From the NCBI RefSeq assembly GCF_000219875.1, contig NC_017167.1:186001-250000 (forward strand): DNA of 64,000 nt, given 5' to 3'. The DNA comes from Alicyclobacillus acidocaldarius subsp. acidocaldarius Tc-4-1. GTDB lineage: Bacteria > Bacillota > Bacilli > Alicyclobacillales > Alicyclobacillaceae. Numbering within the stretch: position 1 is the stretch's first letter; each line of letters starts with the position of its first letter. Both the position numbers and the translations under genes were made by a program. The notes beneath the pieces were generated by a model. The model saw only the letters and a program-made list of their open reading frames with translations. It did not search any database and was not told where the DNA came from. Positions 9,128-17,457 of this stretch are shown piece by piece.

Positions 9128-9181
9128 TTGCGCCTCCCCGCAGAAACCGCTATCATGATCCGTGTAGTTCTCATTTGAACT
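9128..9181 (+). promoter_or_regulatory. Candidate SigA promoter and small inverted repeat before the acyl-CoA cluster
   Basis: TTGCGC (9128), a 17-base spacer and TATCAT (9151) form a fair SigA-type promoter. Just downstream, AGTTC-TCATTT-GAACT (9166-9181) is a perfect inverted repeat where a repressor could bind. No direct proof; the regulator could be the cluster's IclR protein or a TetR-type factor elsewhere. Confidence 0.35.
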
Positions 9182-9217
9182 CGGATTTCATATTCGTAAA
9201 CGACGGAGGTGAGTCGC

Positions 9218-10384
9218 GTGGATTTTACGCTACCATCCGAGCTGGAGGACATGCGGCGGACGATTCGCGACTTTGTGGAACGCGAGGTTGAGCCGCTCGC
9301 GATGCAGATCGAGGAAGAGGATCGCGTGCCGGACAGCGTACTGGAAAAATCGAAGGAGCTAGGGCTGTTTGGCCTCAGCATCCCTGAGGAGTACGGCGGT
9401 ATCGGCCTCAACATGTTGGGCAAGTGCCTCATCTACGAGGAGCTCGGCAAGACCATCAATGGCTACACGACCATCATTGGCGCGCACAACGGCATTGGGT
9501 CGGTCGGCATCGTCGAGTTTGGCACCAAGGAGCAGAAGGAGAAATACTTGCCCAAGATGGCGACGGGGGAGTGGATCGGCGCGTTTGCGCTCACCGAGCC
9601 TCAGGCCGGATCGAACGCGGCTGCCATCAAGACCACGGCGATGAAAAAGGGAGACCGGTACATCCTCAACGGGCAAAAGATCTACATCACCAACGCGCCG
9701 TATGCGCATGTGTTCACGGTGATGGCGGTCACAGATCCATCCAGGGGGCCGAAGGGGATCACGTCGTTCATTGTGGAACGCGACTTTCCGGGTTTTCGCG
9801 TGGGACACATTGAAAAGAAGATGGGGCTGCATGGATCGCATACGGCGCAGATCTTCTTCGAGGACATGGAGGTCCCGGAGGAGAACGTCCTCGGCCGAGA
9901 GGGCGAGGGATATGTGAACGCGCTTAAGATTCTGGCCAATGGCCGAGCGGGGCTCGCAGCGAGATGCCTGGGCTCCTGCGAATATCTGTTGGACAAATCG
10001 CTGGCGTTTGCGCATGAGCGAATCCAGTTCGGCAAGCCCATCTTTGAGCAGCAGATCATCCAGCACTACCTCGCGGAGATGGCGCTCGAAATCGAACTGC
10101 TGCGCACGTTTGTCTACCGCGTGGCGTGGATGACGGATCAGAAGATGAACGTCATTAAGGAAGCTGCCATGCTGAAGTTGTATGGATCTGAGGTCTACAA
10201 CCGCGTGGCGGACAAGGCGGTCCAGATCCATGGCGGGCTTGGGTTCATCGCGGAGTATCCCATCGAGCGCTTCTACCGCGACGCGCGCATTACGAGAATT
10301 TACGAGGGCACCTCGGAAATTCAGAAGAATATCATTGCGGCACAGCTGCACAAGGAGTATGAGCGCACCAAGGCGGACGCATGA
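9218..10384 (+). CDS. Acyl-CoA dehydrogenase (FAD)
   Basis: The 388 residues show the classical fold: an N-terminal helical domain, the FAD/substrate strands around FALTEPQAGSNAAA and YITNAPYA, and the C-terminal IYEGTSEIQ segment carrying the catalytic Glu region. It introduces the alpha-beta double bond into an acyl-CoA and passes electrons to an ETF. The start is taken at GTG 9218 because GGAGGTG lies 6 bases before it; GTG 9209 overlaps that site. It is the first gene of the fatty-acid cluster, with ~190 bases to the next gene. Confidence 0.93.
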   Translation: MDFTLPSELEDMRRTIRDFVEREVEPLAMQIEEEDRVPDSVLEKSKELGLFGLSIPEEYGGIGLNMLGKCLIYEELGKTINGYTTIIGAHNGIGSVGIVEFGTKEQKEKYLPKMATGEWIGAFALTEPQAGSNAAAIKTTAMKKGDRYILNGQKIYITNAPYAHVFTVMAVTDPSRGPKGITSFIVERDFPGFRVGHIEKKMGLHGSHTAQIFFEDMEVPEENVLGREGEGYVNALKILANGRAGLAARCLGSCEYLLDKSLAFAHERIQFGKPIFEQQIIQHYLAEMALEIELLRTFVYRVAWMTDQKMNVIKEAAMLKLYGSEVYNRVADKAVQIHGGLGFIAEYPIERFYRDARITRIYEGTSEIQKNIIAAQLHKEYERTKADA

Positions 10385-10576
10385 CGGCGGATCGAAACTC
10401 TATTTCAACTATGAAAAAATTCTGGCATTCTGTCGATGAGCTGTGATAGGATGAGGTTGTGCCATCATCCTGAACGTTGAATCGATTCTGAAACATCGAC
10501 GAGCGGGTGGCCCATGCGCGATGTCAGCGCTTACCGACAGAGCCATCCGGCGACGAAGATGAGAGGGGTATGTGGC

Positions 10577-11338
10577 ATGGGGAAGTTGGATGGACAAGTT
10601 GCGATTGTGACGGGAGCGGCGCGCGGCATTGGCGCGGCGACGGCAAAGCGGTTGGCGGCGGACGGCGCGAAGGTCGCCGTGTTTGACATCAAGGAGGAGT
10701 TGACGAAGGACACCGTCGAGGCCATCCGCCAGGCGGGCGGCGAGGCCATTGGCGTCGGGTGCGACGTGACCAAGGCGGACGACGTGGAGCGGGCTATTGA
10801 GTCGGTCGTGCAGAAGTGGGGCCGCCTCGACATCCTGGTGAACAATGCGGGTGTCATCCGCGACAACTTGCTCTTCAAGATGACCGAAGAAGACTGGGAC
10901 ACGGTGATGAACGTGCACTTGAAGGGCGCGTTCCTCTGCAGCCGGGCCGCCCAGAAGTACATGGTGCAGCAGAAGTCCGGCAAAATCATCAACCTCTCGA
11001 GCACGTCTGCGCTCGGCAACCGCGGACAAGCGAACTATGCGGCTGCGAAGGCCGGCATTCAGGGGTTCACCCGCACGCTCGCCATCGAGCTCGGACCTTT
11101 CGGGATCCGCGTGAACGCAGTGGCGCCGGGCTTCATCGAGACCGACATGACGCGGGCGACGGCTGAGCGCATCGGTGTGGATTACGAGGCGTTCAAGCAG
11201 GCTGCGTCGCAGCAGATTGCGCTTCGCCGCACGGGCAAGCCGGAGGACGTGGCGAATGTCATCGCCTTCTTCGCGAGCGACGACTCCGCCTACGTGTCGG
11301 GCCAGGTGCTGTACATCGACGGTTGCCGTCACCGCTGA
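10577..11338 (+). CDS. Short-chain dehydrogenase/reductase (3-oxoacyl reductase-like)
   Basis: The 253 residues contain the Rossmann motif TGAARGIGAATAK, NNAGVIRDN and the catalytic Ser-Tyr-Lys (LSSTSALGNRGQANYAAAK). It resembles FabG-type enzymes that interconvert 3-hydroxyacyl and 3-ketoacyl thioesters. GAGAGGGG precedes ATG 10577; in-frame upstream Mets (10514, 10559) lack such a site. The end, YIDGCRHR, is unusual, as most relatives have DGG then several more residues, so the extreme C-terminus may be altered by a small indel. The context in an acyl-CoA cluster suggests a beta-oxidation-type role. Confidence 0.9.
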   Translation: MGKLDGQVAIVTGAARGIGAATAKRLAADGAKVAVFDIKEELTKDTVEAIRQAGGEAIGVGCDVTKADDVERAIESVVQKWGRLDILVNNAGVIRDNLLFKMTEEDWDTVMNVHLKGAFLCSRAAQKYMVQQKSGKIINLSSTSALGNRGQANYAAAKAGIQGFTRTLAIELGPFGIRVNAVAPGFIETDMTRATAERIGVDYEAFKQAASQQIALRRTGKPEDVANVIAFFASDDSAYVSGQVLYIDGCRHR

Positions 11339-11407
11339 CGACTGAGGCCGATCGCGCCGGGATAGGCGTGATCGGCCGAATGAATGGGAGAGGGAGGAGG
11401 CTCGCGC

Positions 11408-12181
11408 ATGAGCGTGTTCGATCTGTTCCGCCTCGACGGCAAGGTGGCCATCGTCACAGGCGGAGGCCGCGGGCTGGGTCAGCAGATCGCAGAAGCGTAC
11501 GCCGAGGCCGGCGCCCGCGTCGTCTTATGTTCGCGGCGCGTCGAAAACTGCGAAGAAGTGGCGCGCGAGATCGCAGAAGCAGGTGGAGAGGCCGTGGCCC
11601 TGCCGCTCGATGTGACCGACGAGGCGTCGATTCAGGCGCTCGTCGACGAGGTCATCGCGCGGTACGGCCGGATCGACATCCTGGTGAATAATTCCGGTAC
11701 GTCCTGGGGGGCGCCCGCGCTCGATATGCCGTACGACGCGTGGATGAAGGTCCTCCAAACCAACCTGACCGGCGCATTCTTCATGTCCCAGCGCGTCGCT
11801 CGGCACATGAAGGATCAGGGCGGCGGCAAGATCGTGAACATCGCGTCCGTGGCGGGCATGCGCGGTTCCCCGCCGGAGATGTTGGACGCAGTGGGATACG
11901 CGGCTTCCAAAGGCGGCCTCATCGCCATGACGCGCGATCTCGCCGTGAAATGGGCGCGATACCACATCTATGTGAACGCGATTGCGCCCGGCTTTTTCCC
12001 GACAAAGATGACGCGCGTGGTGCTTGAGCGCGGCGGTAGTCTCATTCAGCTGCGAACGCCGCTCGGCCGAGTCGGCGGGGAACACGACCTCAAAGGAGCG
12101 GCCTTGTTCTTTGCATCCGCTGCGTCGGACTACGTGACCGGCCAGGTGCTAGCCGTGGACGGCGGCACGACGGCGATGTGA
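11408..12181 (+). CDS. Short-chain dehydrogenase/reductase, second
   Basis: The 257 residues contain [15 protein letters not shown] for the cofactor, [10 protein letters not shown] and an active-site YAASKGG Tyr-Lys pair after [12 protein letters not shown]. It belongs to the classical SDR family, near gluconate 5-dehydrogenase and 3-oxoacyl reductase types. GGGAGGAGG lies upstream of ATG 11408. The next gene begins about 30 bases after its stop, so the two are co-transcribed. It could be the 3-hydroxyacyl dehydrogenase of the pathway, comparable to LvaD of the levulinate system. Confidence 0.88.
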   Translation: MSVFDLFRLDGKVAIVTGGGRGLGQQIAEAYAEAGARVVLCSRRVENCEEVAREIAEAGGEAVALPLDVTDEASIQALVDEVIARYGRIDILVNNSGTSWGAPALDMPYDAWMKVLQTNLTGAFFMSQRVARHMKDQGGGKIVNIASVAGMRGSPPEMLDAVGYAASKGGLIAMTRDLAVKWARYHIYVNAIAPGFFPTKMTRVVLERGGSLIQLRTPLGRVGGEHDLKGAALFFASAASDYVTGQVLAVDGGTTAM

Positions 12182-12213
12182 CGATCGCGACCTCGCGTGA
12201 AGGAGCGGTGGGT

Positions 12214-13431
12214 GTGGATTTCTCGTACTCCGACAAAGTGGTGGCGCTGAAGAAAAAGCTTGAGGAATTCATGGAGGAAGTCGTCTATCCCGGCGAACGC
12301 GTCTACTACGAGCAGCTCGCGTCCCAGCCAAGCCGCTGGATGATTCCTCCCATCATGGAGGAGATGAAGGCGAAGGCCAAGGCAGCGGGGCTCTGGAACC
12401 TGTTCCTTCCGGACAGCGAGTACGGCGCTGGGCTCACCAACCTCGAGTACGCGCCGCTCGCCGAAGTGATGGGCCGGTCGCCCATCGCGCCGGAGGTCTT
12501 CAACTGCAACGCCCCGGACACGGGCAACATGGAGGTCCTTGTCCGCTACGGCACACCCGAGCAGAAGGAGAAGTGGCTGAAGCCGCTCCTCGCCGGCGAA
12601 ATCCGCTCGTGCTTTTCCATGACGGAACCGGAGGTGGCATCCTCCGACGCCACGAATATCTCGGCGAGCATCGTCCGGGATGGCGATGAATACGTGATCA
12701 ACGCACACAAGTGGTGGTCGTCCGGTGCGGGCGATCCGCGCTGCAAGTTCGCCATTGTGATGGGCAAGACGAATCCAGACGCGCCGAAGCACGAGCAGCA
12801 GTCCATGATCATCGTGCCGCTCGACACGCCTGGCGTCAAAATTGTCCGCACGCTCAACGTGTTCGGCTACGACGACGCGCCACACGGGCATGCCGAAATT
12901 GTGTTTGAGAACGTGCGCGTGCCCAAGGAAAACCTCATCTGGGGCGAGGGCAAGGGATTCGCCATCGCACAGGGGCGATTGGGACCCGGGCGGATCCACC
13001 ACTGCATGCGGCAGATTGGCATGGCGGAGCGGGCGCTCGAGCTCATGGTCCAGCGCGTCAAGGAGCGCGTCGCGTTTGGGCGGCCGCTGGCGGAGCAGGG
13101 CGTCATTCGCGAGTGGATTGCGGAATCGCGCATTGAAATTGAACAGGCGCGGCTGCTCGTGCTTAAGGCCGCGTACATGATGGACACCGTCGGCAACAAG
13201 GCCGCGCAGAAGGAAATCGCCATGATCAAGGTCGTCGCGCCCAACGTGGCTCAGCGCGTCATCGATCGCGCCATTCAGGCGTTCGGCGCGGCGGGCGTCA
13301 GCCAGGACACGCCGCTCGCGTACATGTGGACGCAGGCGCGCGTCATCCGGATTGCGGACGGACCCGACGAGGTGCACAAGCGCCACGTGGCGAGGCTCGA
13401 ACTGGCCCAGGGGGCGGAGCGGCCCAACTAG
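12214..13431 (+). CDS. Acyl-CoA dehydrogenase of the ACAD10/ACAD11 type
   Basis: About 405 residues. The N-terminal helix ([20 protein letters not shown]) and the C-terminal [16 protein letters not shown] are typical of the ACAD10/11-like branch. They replace the YEGTSEIQ of ordinary acyl-CoA dehydrogenases such as that at 9218. [16 protein letters not shown] is the FAD/substrate loop. Proteins of this branch often work with an APH-fold kinase on 4-hydroxyacyl-CoAs; such a kinase lies at 17458-18531. The start is GTG 12214 (AAGGAG 8 bases upstream); GTG 12208 and an upstream GTG 12178 overlapping the previous stop are alternatives. Confidence 0.88.
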   Translation: MDFSYSDKVVALKKKLEEFMEEVVYPGERVYYEQLASQPSRWMIPPIMEEMKAKAKAAGLWNLFLPDSEYGAGLTNLEYAPLAEVMGRSPIAPEVFNCNAPDTGNMEVLVRYGTPEQKEKWLKPLLAGEIRSCFSMTEPEVASSDATNISASIVRDGDEYVINAHKWWSSGAGDPRCKFAIVMGKTNPDAPKHEQQSMIIVPLDTPGVKIVRTLNVFGYDDAPHGHAEIVFENVRVPKENLIWGEGKGFAIAQGRLGPGRIHHCMRQIGMAERALELMVQRVKERVAFGRPLAEQGVIREWIAESRIEIEQARLLVLKAAYMMDTVGNKAAQKEIAMIKVVAPNVAQRVIDRAIQAFGAAGVSQDTPLAYMWTQARVIRIADGPDEVHKRHVARLELAQGAERPN

Positions 13432-13512
13432 TCCATGCCGCCACAAGAGCCGGAAGAGAAGGGACGAAACTCGCGGCGGAAAGAAAAAGAATGAGACTCG
13501 CGAAGGGAGTCG

Positions 13513-15153
13513 ATGGCGATGATGAATTACCCGCTTCTGCTGAAATCGCCGCTCTACCGCGCCAAGACCATCTTCCCGGAAAAGGAGATTGTCTCGCGCG
13601 GATACAACGGTGTGTTTCGCTACACGTACCGGGATTTGTACGATCGCGTCTGCCGACTCGCGAACGCGCTGGATCGCGTGCTCGGCGTGAAAGCGCTTGA
13701 ACACGTCGGATCGTTCGCCTGGAATCATCACCGGCACCTGGAGCTCTACTACGCGGTGCCGTGCTCGCAGCGCGTGTTGCACACCGTCAACATCCGGCTG
13801 TTTCCCGATCAAATTGCCTATGTCATCAACCACGCCGAGGACAAAGTCTTGTTTGTCGACGAAGATCTTCTCCCGCTGATCGAAGCCGTAGCGCCGAAGC
13901 TCACGACTGTGCAGGCGTACGTCGTGATGACGGACAATGACAAGCTGCCCGAGACGAAACTCCCGAATGTGTATCATTATGAAGACCTGATTCGCCAGGG
14001 AGATCCTCACTTCGACTTCCCGACGTTCGACGAGAACACACCGGCGCTCATCAGCTACACCTCGGCGACGACGGGCAACCCCAAGGGCGTCGTCTACAGC
14101 CATCGCGGCCTCTATCTCCACTGCCTGACGGTGCTCGTCGATGAGCTGGGCACGCGCGAGACCGATGTGACGATGCCGGTGGTGCCCATGTTCCACGTGA
14201 ACGCATGGGGGCGGCCCTATGCCGACACCTGGATTGGAGCAAAGCAGGTCTATCCGGGCCCGCGGCCCACGGCGAAAGACCTCGCCGATCTCATTCACAA
14301 CGAGCGCGTCACGTACTCGGCGGGCGTCCCTACCATCTGGATGGGCATCCTGAACCACGTCCGCCAGCACCCGGGCGAATACGACTTCTCCTGCGTGCGC
14401 TTCTTCATGTCGGGCGGATCGGCGCTGCCAGCGGCGCTCACCGAAGCGTACGAGAAGGAGCTCGGCGTGAAGCTGTACCAAGGCTACGGCCAGACGGAGA
14501 CGAGCCCCGTGACGTTCGTTTCGTTCCCCAAGTCGAGCCTGAAAGACCTGCCGGACGAGGAGAAGTACCGGCTGCGCGCGAAGACGGGACTCATTTTGCC
14601 CGGGCTCGAGATGAAGATCGTCAACGAAAAGGGCGAGGAGGTCGCCCACGACGGCAAGGAGATGGGCGAACTTCTCCTCAAAGGGCCGTGGATCATCGAT
14701 TCGTATTACAAAGATCCGGAGAAGACCAAGGAAGCGTTTACGGAGGACGGCTGGTTCCGCACCGGCGACATTGCCACCATCGATGAGAATGGCTATCTGC
14801 AGATTGTCGATCGCGTCAAGGACCTCGTGAAGTCGGGCGGCGAATGGATCTCGTCCGTGGACCTCGAGAATGCCCTCATGGCGCACCCGGCGGTGATGGA
14901 GGCGGCCGTGATCGCCATCCCCCACGAGAAGTGGCAGGAGCGGCCTCTCGCGTGCGTGGTCATCCGGGAGGAATACCGCGGCAAGGTCACAAAGGAGGAC
15001 CTGCAGGCGCACTTATCCAAGATGGTGGCGAAGTGGTGGCTTCCAGACGACTACGTGTTCGTCGAGGAAATCCCCAAGACGAGCGTCGGCAAATTCTCGA
15101 AGAAGACGTTGCGCGAGCAGTACGACAAAGGCCAGCTCGTATCCATGTACTGA
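13513..15153 (+). CDS. Acyl-CoA synthetase (long/medium-chain fatty acid-CoA ligase)
   Basis: The 546 residues have the AMP-binding signature SYTSATTGNPKGVVYSHRG, the adenylation motif GYGQTETSP, the hinge GWFRTGDIA...VDRVKDLVKSGGEW and the C-terminal catalytic Lys region (TSVGKFSKK). The enzyme activates a carboxylic acid with ATP and CoA and would supply acyl-CoA to the neighbouring dehydrogenases. GAAGGGA precedes ATG 13513; ATG 13519 is an in-frame alternative with better spacing. Chain-length preference cannot be told from sequence. Confidence 0.93.
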   Translation: MAMMNYPLLLKSPLYRAKTIFPEKEIVSRGYNGVFRYTYRDLYDRVCRLANALDRVLGVKALEHVGSFAWNHHRHLELYYAVPCSQRVLHTVNIRLFPDQIAYVINHAEDKVLFVDEDLLPLIEAVAPKLTTVQAYVVMTDNDKLPETKLPNVYHYEDLIRQGDPHFDFPTFDENTPALISYTSATTGNPKGVVYSHRGLYLHCLTVLVDELGTRETDVTMPVVPMFHVNAWGRPYADTWIGAKQVYPGPRPTAKDLADLIHNERVTYSAGVPTIWMGILNHVRQHPGEYDFSCVRFFMSGGSALPAALTEAYEKELGVKLYQGYGQTETSPVTFVSFPKSSLKDLPDEEKYRLRAKTGLILPGLEMKIVNEKGEEVAHDGKEMGELLLKGPWIIDSYYKDPEKTKEAFTEDGWFRTGDIATIDENGYLQIVDRVKDLVKSGGEWISSVDLENALMAHPAVMEAAVIAIPHEKWQERPLACVVIREEYRGKVTKEDLQAHLSKMVAKWWLPDDYVFVEEIPKTSVGKFSKKTLREQYDKGQLVSMY

Positions 15154-15172
15154 GCTTGAGGGGAGATGAACG

Positions 15173-15628
15173 ATGGAACTCGCGGATTTTGAGCGGTTGC
15201 TCGGCGTGTGGTCCAAACCGGTCAAGAACGAGGTGGAGAAAGGGGCCATTCGAAAGTTCGCGGACGCGATTGGCGATCCAAACCCCCTCTACTACGACGA
15301 GGAGCGCGCGGCGCAGAGCCGGTTCGGCCGCCTCGTGGCGCCCCCGACGTTCAGCCGCACGTTCGACTACGGCGTGATTCCGGGCCTCGAGATGCCGACG
15401 GAGGGCCTGATTCACGGCGAGATGTTCTACACGTATTACAAGCCCATCCTCGCGGGCGATGTGCTATACGCGAGCTTCGCGCTCACGGACGTGAAGGAAC
15501 GGTCCGGCAAGCTCGGCCGGATGATCCTGCTCGTCTTCACGTACAAAGTGGAGAACGAAGCCGGCGAACTGGTTCAGGAGGCGAAGTCGATCGTGATCTA
15601 TCGACCGGAAGGGGGCGGGGCGAAATGA
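15173..15628 (+). CDS. MaoC-like dehydratase subunit (FAS1-like N-terminal type)
   Basis: This 151-residue hot-dog-fold protein resembles the non-catalytic half of two-domain MaoC hydratases. In the motif region it reads GDPNPLYYDEERA, lacking the His of the NPIH active site. GGGGAGATG-type spacing precedes ATG 15173. Its stop overlaps the next gene's start (ATGA), a sign of a stoichiometric complex with the catalytic partner. The inferred product is a heterodimeric enoyl-CoA hydratase or 3-hydroxyacyl dehydratase, as in mycobacterial HadAB. Confidence 0.85.
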   Translation: MELADFERLLGVWSKPVKNEVEKGAIRKFADAIGDPNPLYYDEERAAQSRFGRLVAPPTFSRTFDYGVIPGLEMPTEGLIHGEMFYTYYKPILAGDVLYASFALTDVKERSGKLGRMILLVFTYKVENEAGELVQEAKSIVIYRPEGGGAK

Positions 15629-16047
15629 CGGCGAAGCGATATCAGCCGGGCGATCACCTCACGCCGCTTACCAAGCCGCCCGTGACCAAGATTCAGCTCG
15701 TGAAGTACTCGGGCGCGTCGGGCGACTTCAACCCCATTCACACGGTGGAGGAGTTCGCCAAGGAGGCAGGGCTCGGCGGGGTCATTGCGCACGGCATGCT
15801 GACGATGGGCTTCGTGGCGCAGATGCTGACGGACGAGATCGGCGAAGAGGGCGATCTGCTGTCGTTCGGCGTCCGGTTCGTTGACATGGTGCGGCCGGGT
15901 GATATCATCACCTGTGACGGCGTCGTCCAAGAGGTGAAAGAGGAAGAAGGCTATCAGGTGGTGACGTGTGACGTCTGGGCGCAGAAGTCGCCAGGAGACG
16001 TCCGCGTCGTCCAGGGTACGGCGACGTTCCGCAAACCGCTCACCTGA
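15625..16047 (+). CDS. MaoC-like enoyl-CoA hydratase, catalytic subunit
   Basis: The 140 residues contain the full hydratase-2 motif, GDFNPIHTVEEFAKEAG followed by GGVIAHGML, with the catalytic Asp and His. It would add water to trans-2-enoyl-CoA, probably giving the (R)-3-hydroxy product, as a partner of the upstream degenerate subunit. ATG 15625 overlaps the preceding TGA by four bases; the longer open frame from 15208 is not used. Together with the SDRs it completes a beta-oxidation-like sequence. Confidence 0.88.
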   Translation: MTAKRYQPGDHLTPLTKPPVTKIQLVKYSGASGDFNPIHTVEEFAKEAGLGGVIAHGMLTMGFVAQMLTDEIGEEGDLLSFGVRFVDMVRPGDIITCDGVVQEVKEEEGYQVVTCDVWAQKSPGDVRVVQGTATFRKPLT

Positions 16048-16086
16048 AGGCGGGCCAGACACTTTTTCGCGGAATGAGGGTGTCCG

Positions 16087-16860
16087 TTGGACTACCAAGT
16101 GCCATCTGTCGCGCTCGCGGCGCGCGTTTTAAAGCTGTTGAGCCGTCACAAGTATCGGCAATCCACGTTGACCGAAATTGCCGAGCGGCTCGGCGTGAAC
16201 AAGACGACTTGCCTGCGCGTGCTGCGGACGTTGGAGCGCGAGGATTTCGTCTCCTACGATCCGCAGTCGCGCCGCTACAGCCTGGGCCCTTATCTTATCC
16301 CGCTCGGCGCCCGGGCGGCAGATCTGAATGACGTCTACGCGCACGCGCTTGCTGAACTGCATCAGGTCGCCGCGCACACGGGCATGACGGCCGTCCTCGT
16401 CAAGCGGCTGCGAGACGATCGCGTCATTTACATCGGCTCCGCCGAGCCGCCGGGCGACGGGGTGCGCATCGCGGTGTCCGTGGGGCAGCAGTTCCCCGTG
16501 TACGGCGCCGCCTTCGGCCGCTGCTTTTTGGCGTATGACGACGAGTCCACGTGGCGTCGAGTGCTGCGAGAGGGGCTCAAAGCCTACACGCCAAATAGCA
16601 TCACCGATGAAGAGGAGTACGTGCGCCTCCTCCAGGAAGTGCGCGAAAAGGGGTACGCGGTCTCCCATGGCGAGTTGTGGCCTGGTATTTCGGCAGTCGC
16701 GGTGCCGGTCTTCAACCAGCAGAACAAGGTCGATCTCGTCCTCTCCTGCCTCACGATGACGTCGGTCATCCAGGACGAGGACGTGGAGCGGGCGGTGAAG
16801 GCGCTCAAGGAGAGCGCCACCAAAGTCTCGGCGTGGAGCGGATATCAAGGTCGGTCGTAG
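16087..16860 (+). CDS. IclR-family transcriptional regulator
   Basis: The 257 residues have an N-terminal winged helix (about 5-65, STLTEIAERLGVNKTTCLRVL) and a C-terminal GAF-like effector domain (about 80-250). Family members usually control catabolic operons in response to a small carboxylate or aromatic. It is the last gene of the acyl-CoA cluster, 39 bases after the hydratase, and a terminator follows immediately. It is therefore the likely local regulator. The TTG 16087 start follows a GAGGG site. Confidence 0.88.
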   Translation: MDYQVPSVALAARVLKLLSRHKYRQSTLTEIAERLGVNKTTCLRVLRTLEREDFVSYDPQSRRYSLGPYLIPLGARAADLNDVYAHALAELHQVAAHTGMTAVLVKRLRDDRVIYIGSAEPPGDGVRIAVSVGQQFPVYGAAFGRCFLAYDDESTWRRVLREGLKAYTPNSITDEEEYVRLLQEVREKGYAVSHGELWPGISAVAVPVFNQQNKVDLVLSCLTMTSVIQDEDVERAVKALKESATKVSAWSGYQGRS

Positions 16861-16888
16861 GCACCCGTTTTGGCGGGTGCCTTTTCAA
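16861..16888 (+). terminator. Intrinsic terminator of the acyl-CoA cluster
   Basis: GGCACCCG/CGGGTGCC stem with a short TTTTGG loop, followed by TTTTC. Confidence 0.85.
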
Positions 16889-16892
16889 TTGG

Positions 16893-17396
16893 GGACGGTT
16901 GGAGTACGACGCTCGTCTTGCAAACCGAATGCGCTGTCCCATACGGTCCGTGGTTCTTTATCACGCGAGCATCTCGAGCGCACCAGAGGAACTGAATATT
17001 GGCACAGCGCTGTACCGCGTCGAAAACGTGTTTTTGGCTCACGTGAATGGCGATGAGGCACTCGATGAGGTGGAGCACCACCTCCGGGACGGTCGTTGGG
17101 AGCCGCGCGACCGCCTGCGACTTGCGTTGGCCATGAACATGCGCCTGAGCGACCCTTCGCGGGCGTTCGACCGAGTCCTGTCCTTGATCCCTCAGGTGCG
17201 CAACCCAAGCGAGCGGGAACTCGTCGTCAGCGCGCTCCTGACGCTCGGGGAACAGGCGCTTTCGGAGGAACAGCGGCTACGTTTAAGAAGGGAGTTGAGA
17301 AACATGTATCGCCTGATTGATGAGATCTTTGAGGACGGCCGCAGGGAAGGGCACCTTGAGGTTTTCAAGGAAGGACTGCAAGAGGGCATGAACTGA
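16893..17396 (+). pseudogene. 5'-truncated Rpn-type nuclease/transposase-like gene
   Basis: The frame encodes the middle and end of a recombination-promoting nuclease (Rpn, PD-(D/E)XK transposase-like) protein. It carries PIRSVVLYHAS, the IGTALYRVENVFLA stretch and the C-terminal LTLGEQALSEEQRLRLR with a helical EGRREG-like tail. About the first half, with the catalytic nuclease core, is missing, and no good ribosome binding site precedes ATG 16929. It begins right after the IclR terminator, so it looks like a fragment left by rearrangement. Confidence 0.65.
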
Positions 17397-17401
17397 ACCG
17401 A

Positions 17402-17433
17402 GAGGCCAGTCGGCCGGGCCGGCTGGCCTCTTG
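17402..17433. terminator. Hairpin between converging genes
   Basis: GAGGCCAG...CTGGCCTC with an inner GGCC pairing. It may end transcripts from both sides; the T tracts are short. Confidence 0.5.
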
Positions 17434-17457
17434 ACATGTGGGGCGCTGGGATGGGCC

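Noticed and set aside
10385-10576. Riboswitch or attenuator between the first dehydrogenase and SDR
   Set aside because: No conserved aptamer or terminator/antiterminator pair could be drawn; only AT-rich stretches are seen.
12130-15012. A 960-codon minus-strand frame opposite the dehydrogenase and ligase genes
   Set aside because: High third-position GC leaves the antisense frame open; the plus strand encodes two complete known enzymes here.
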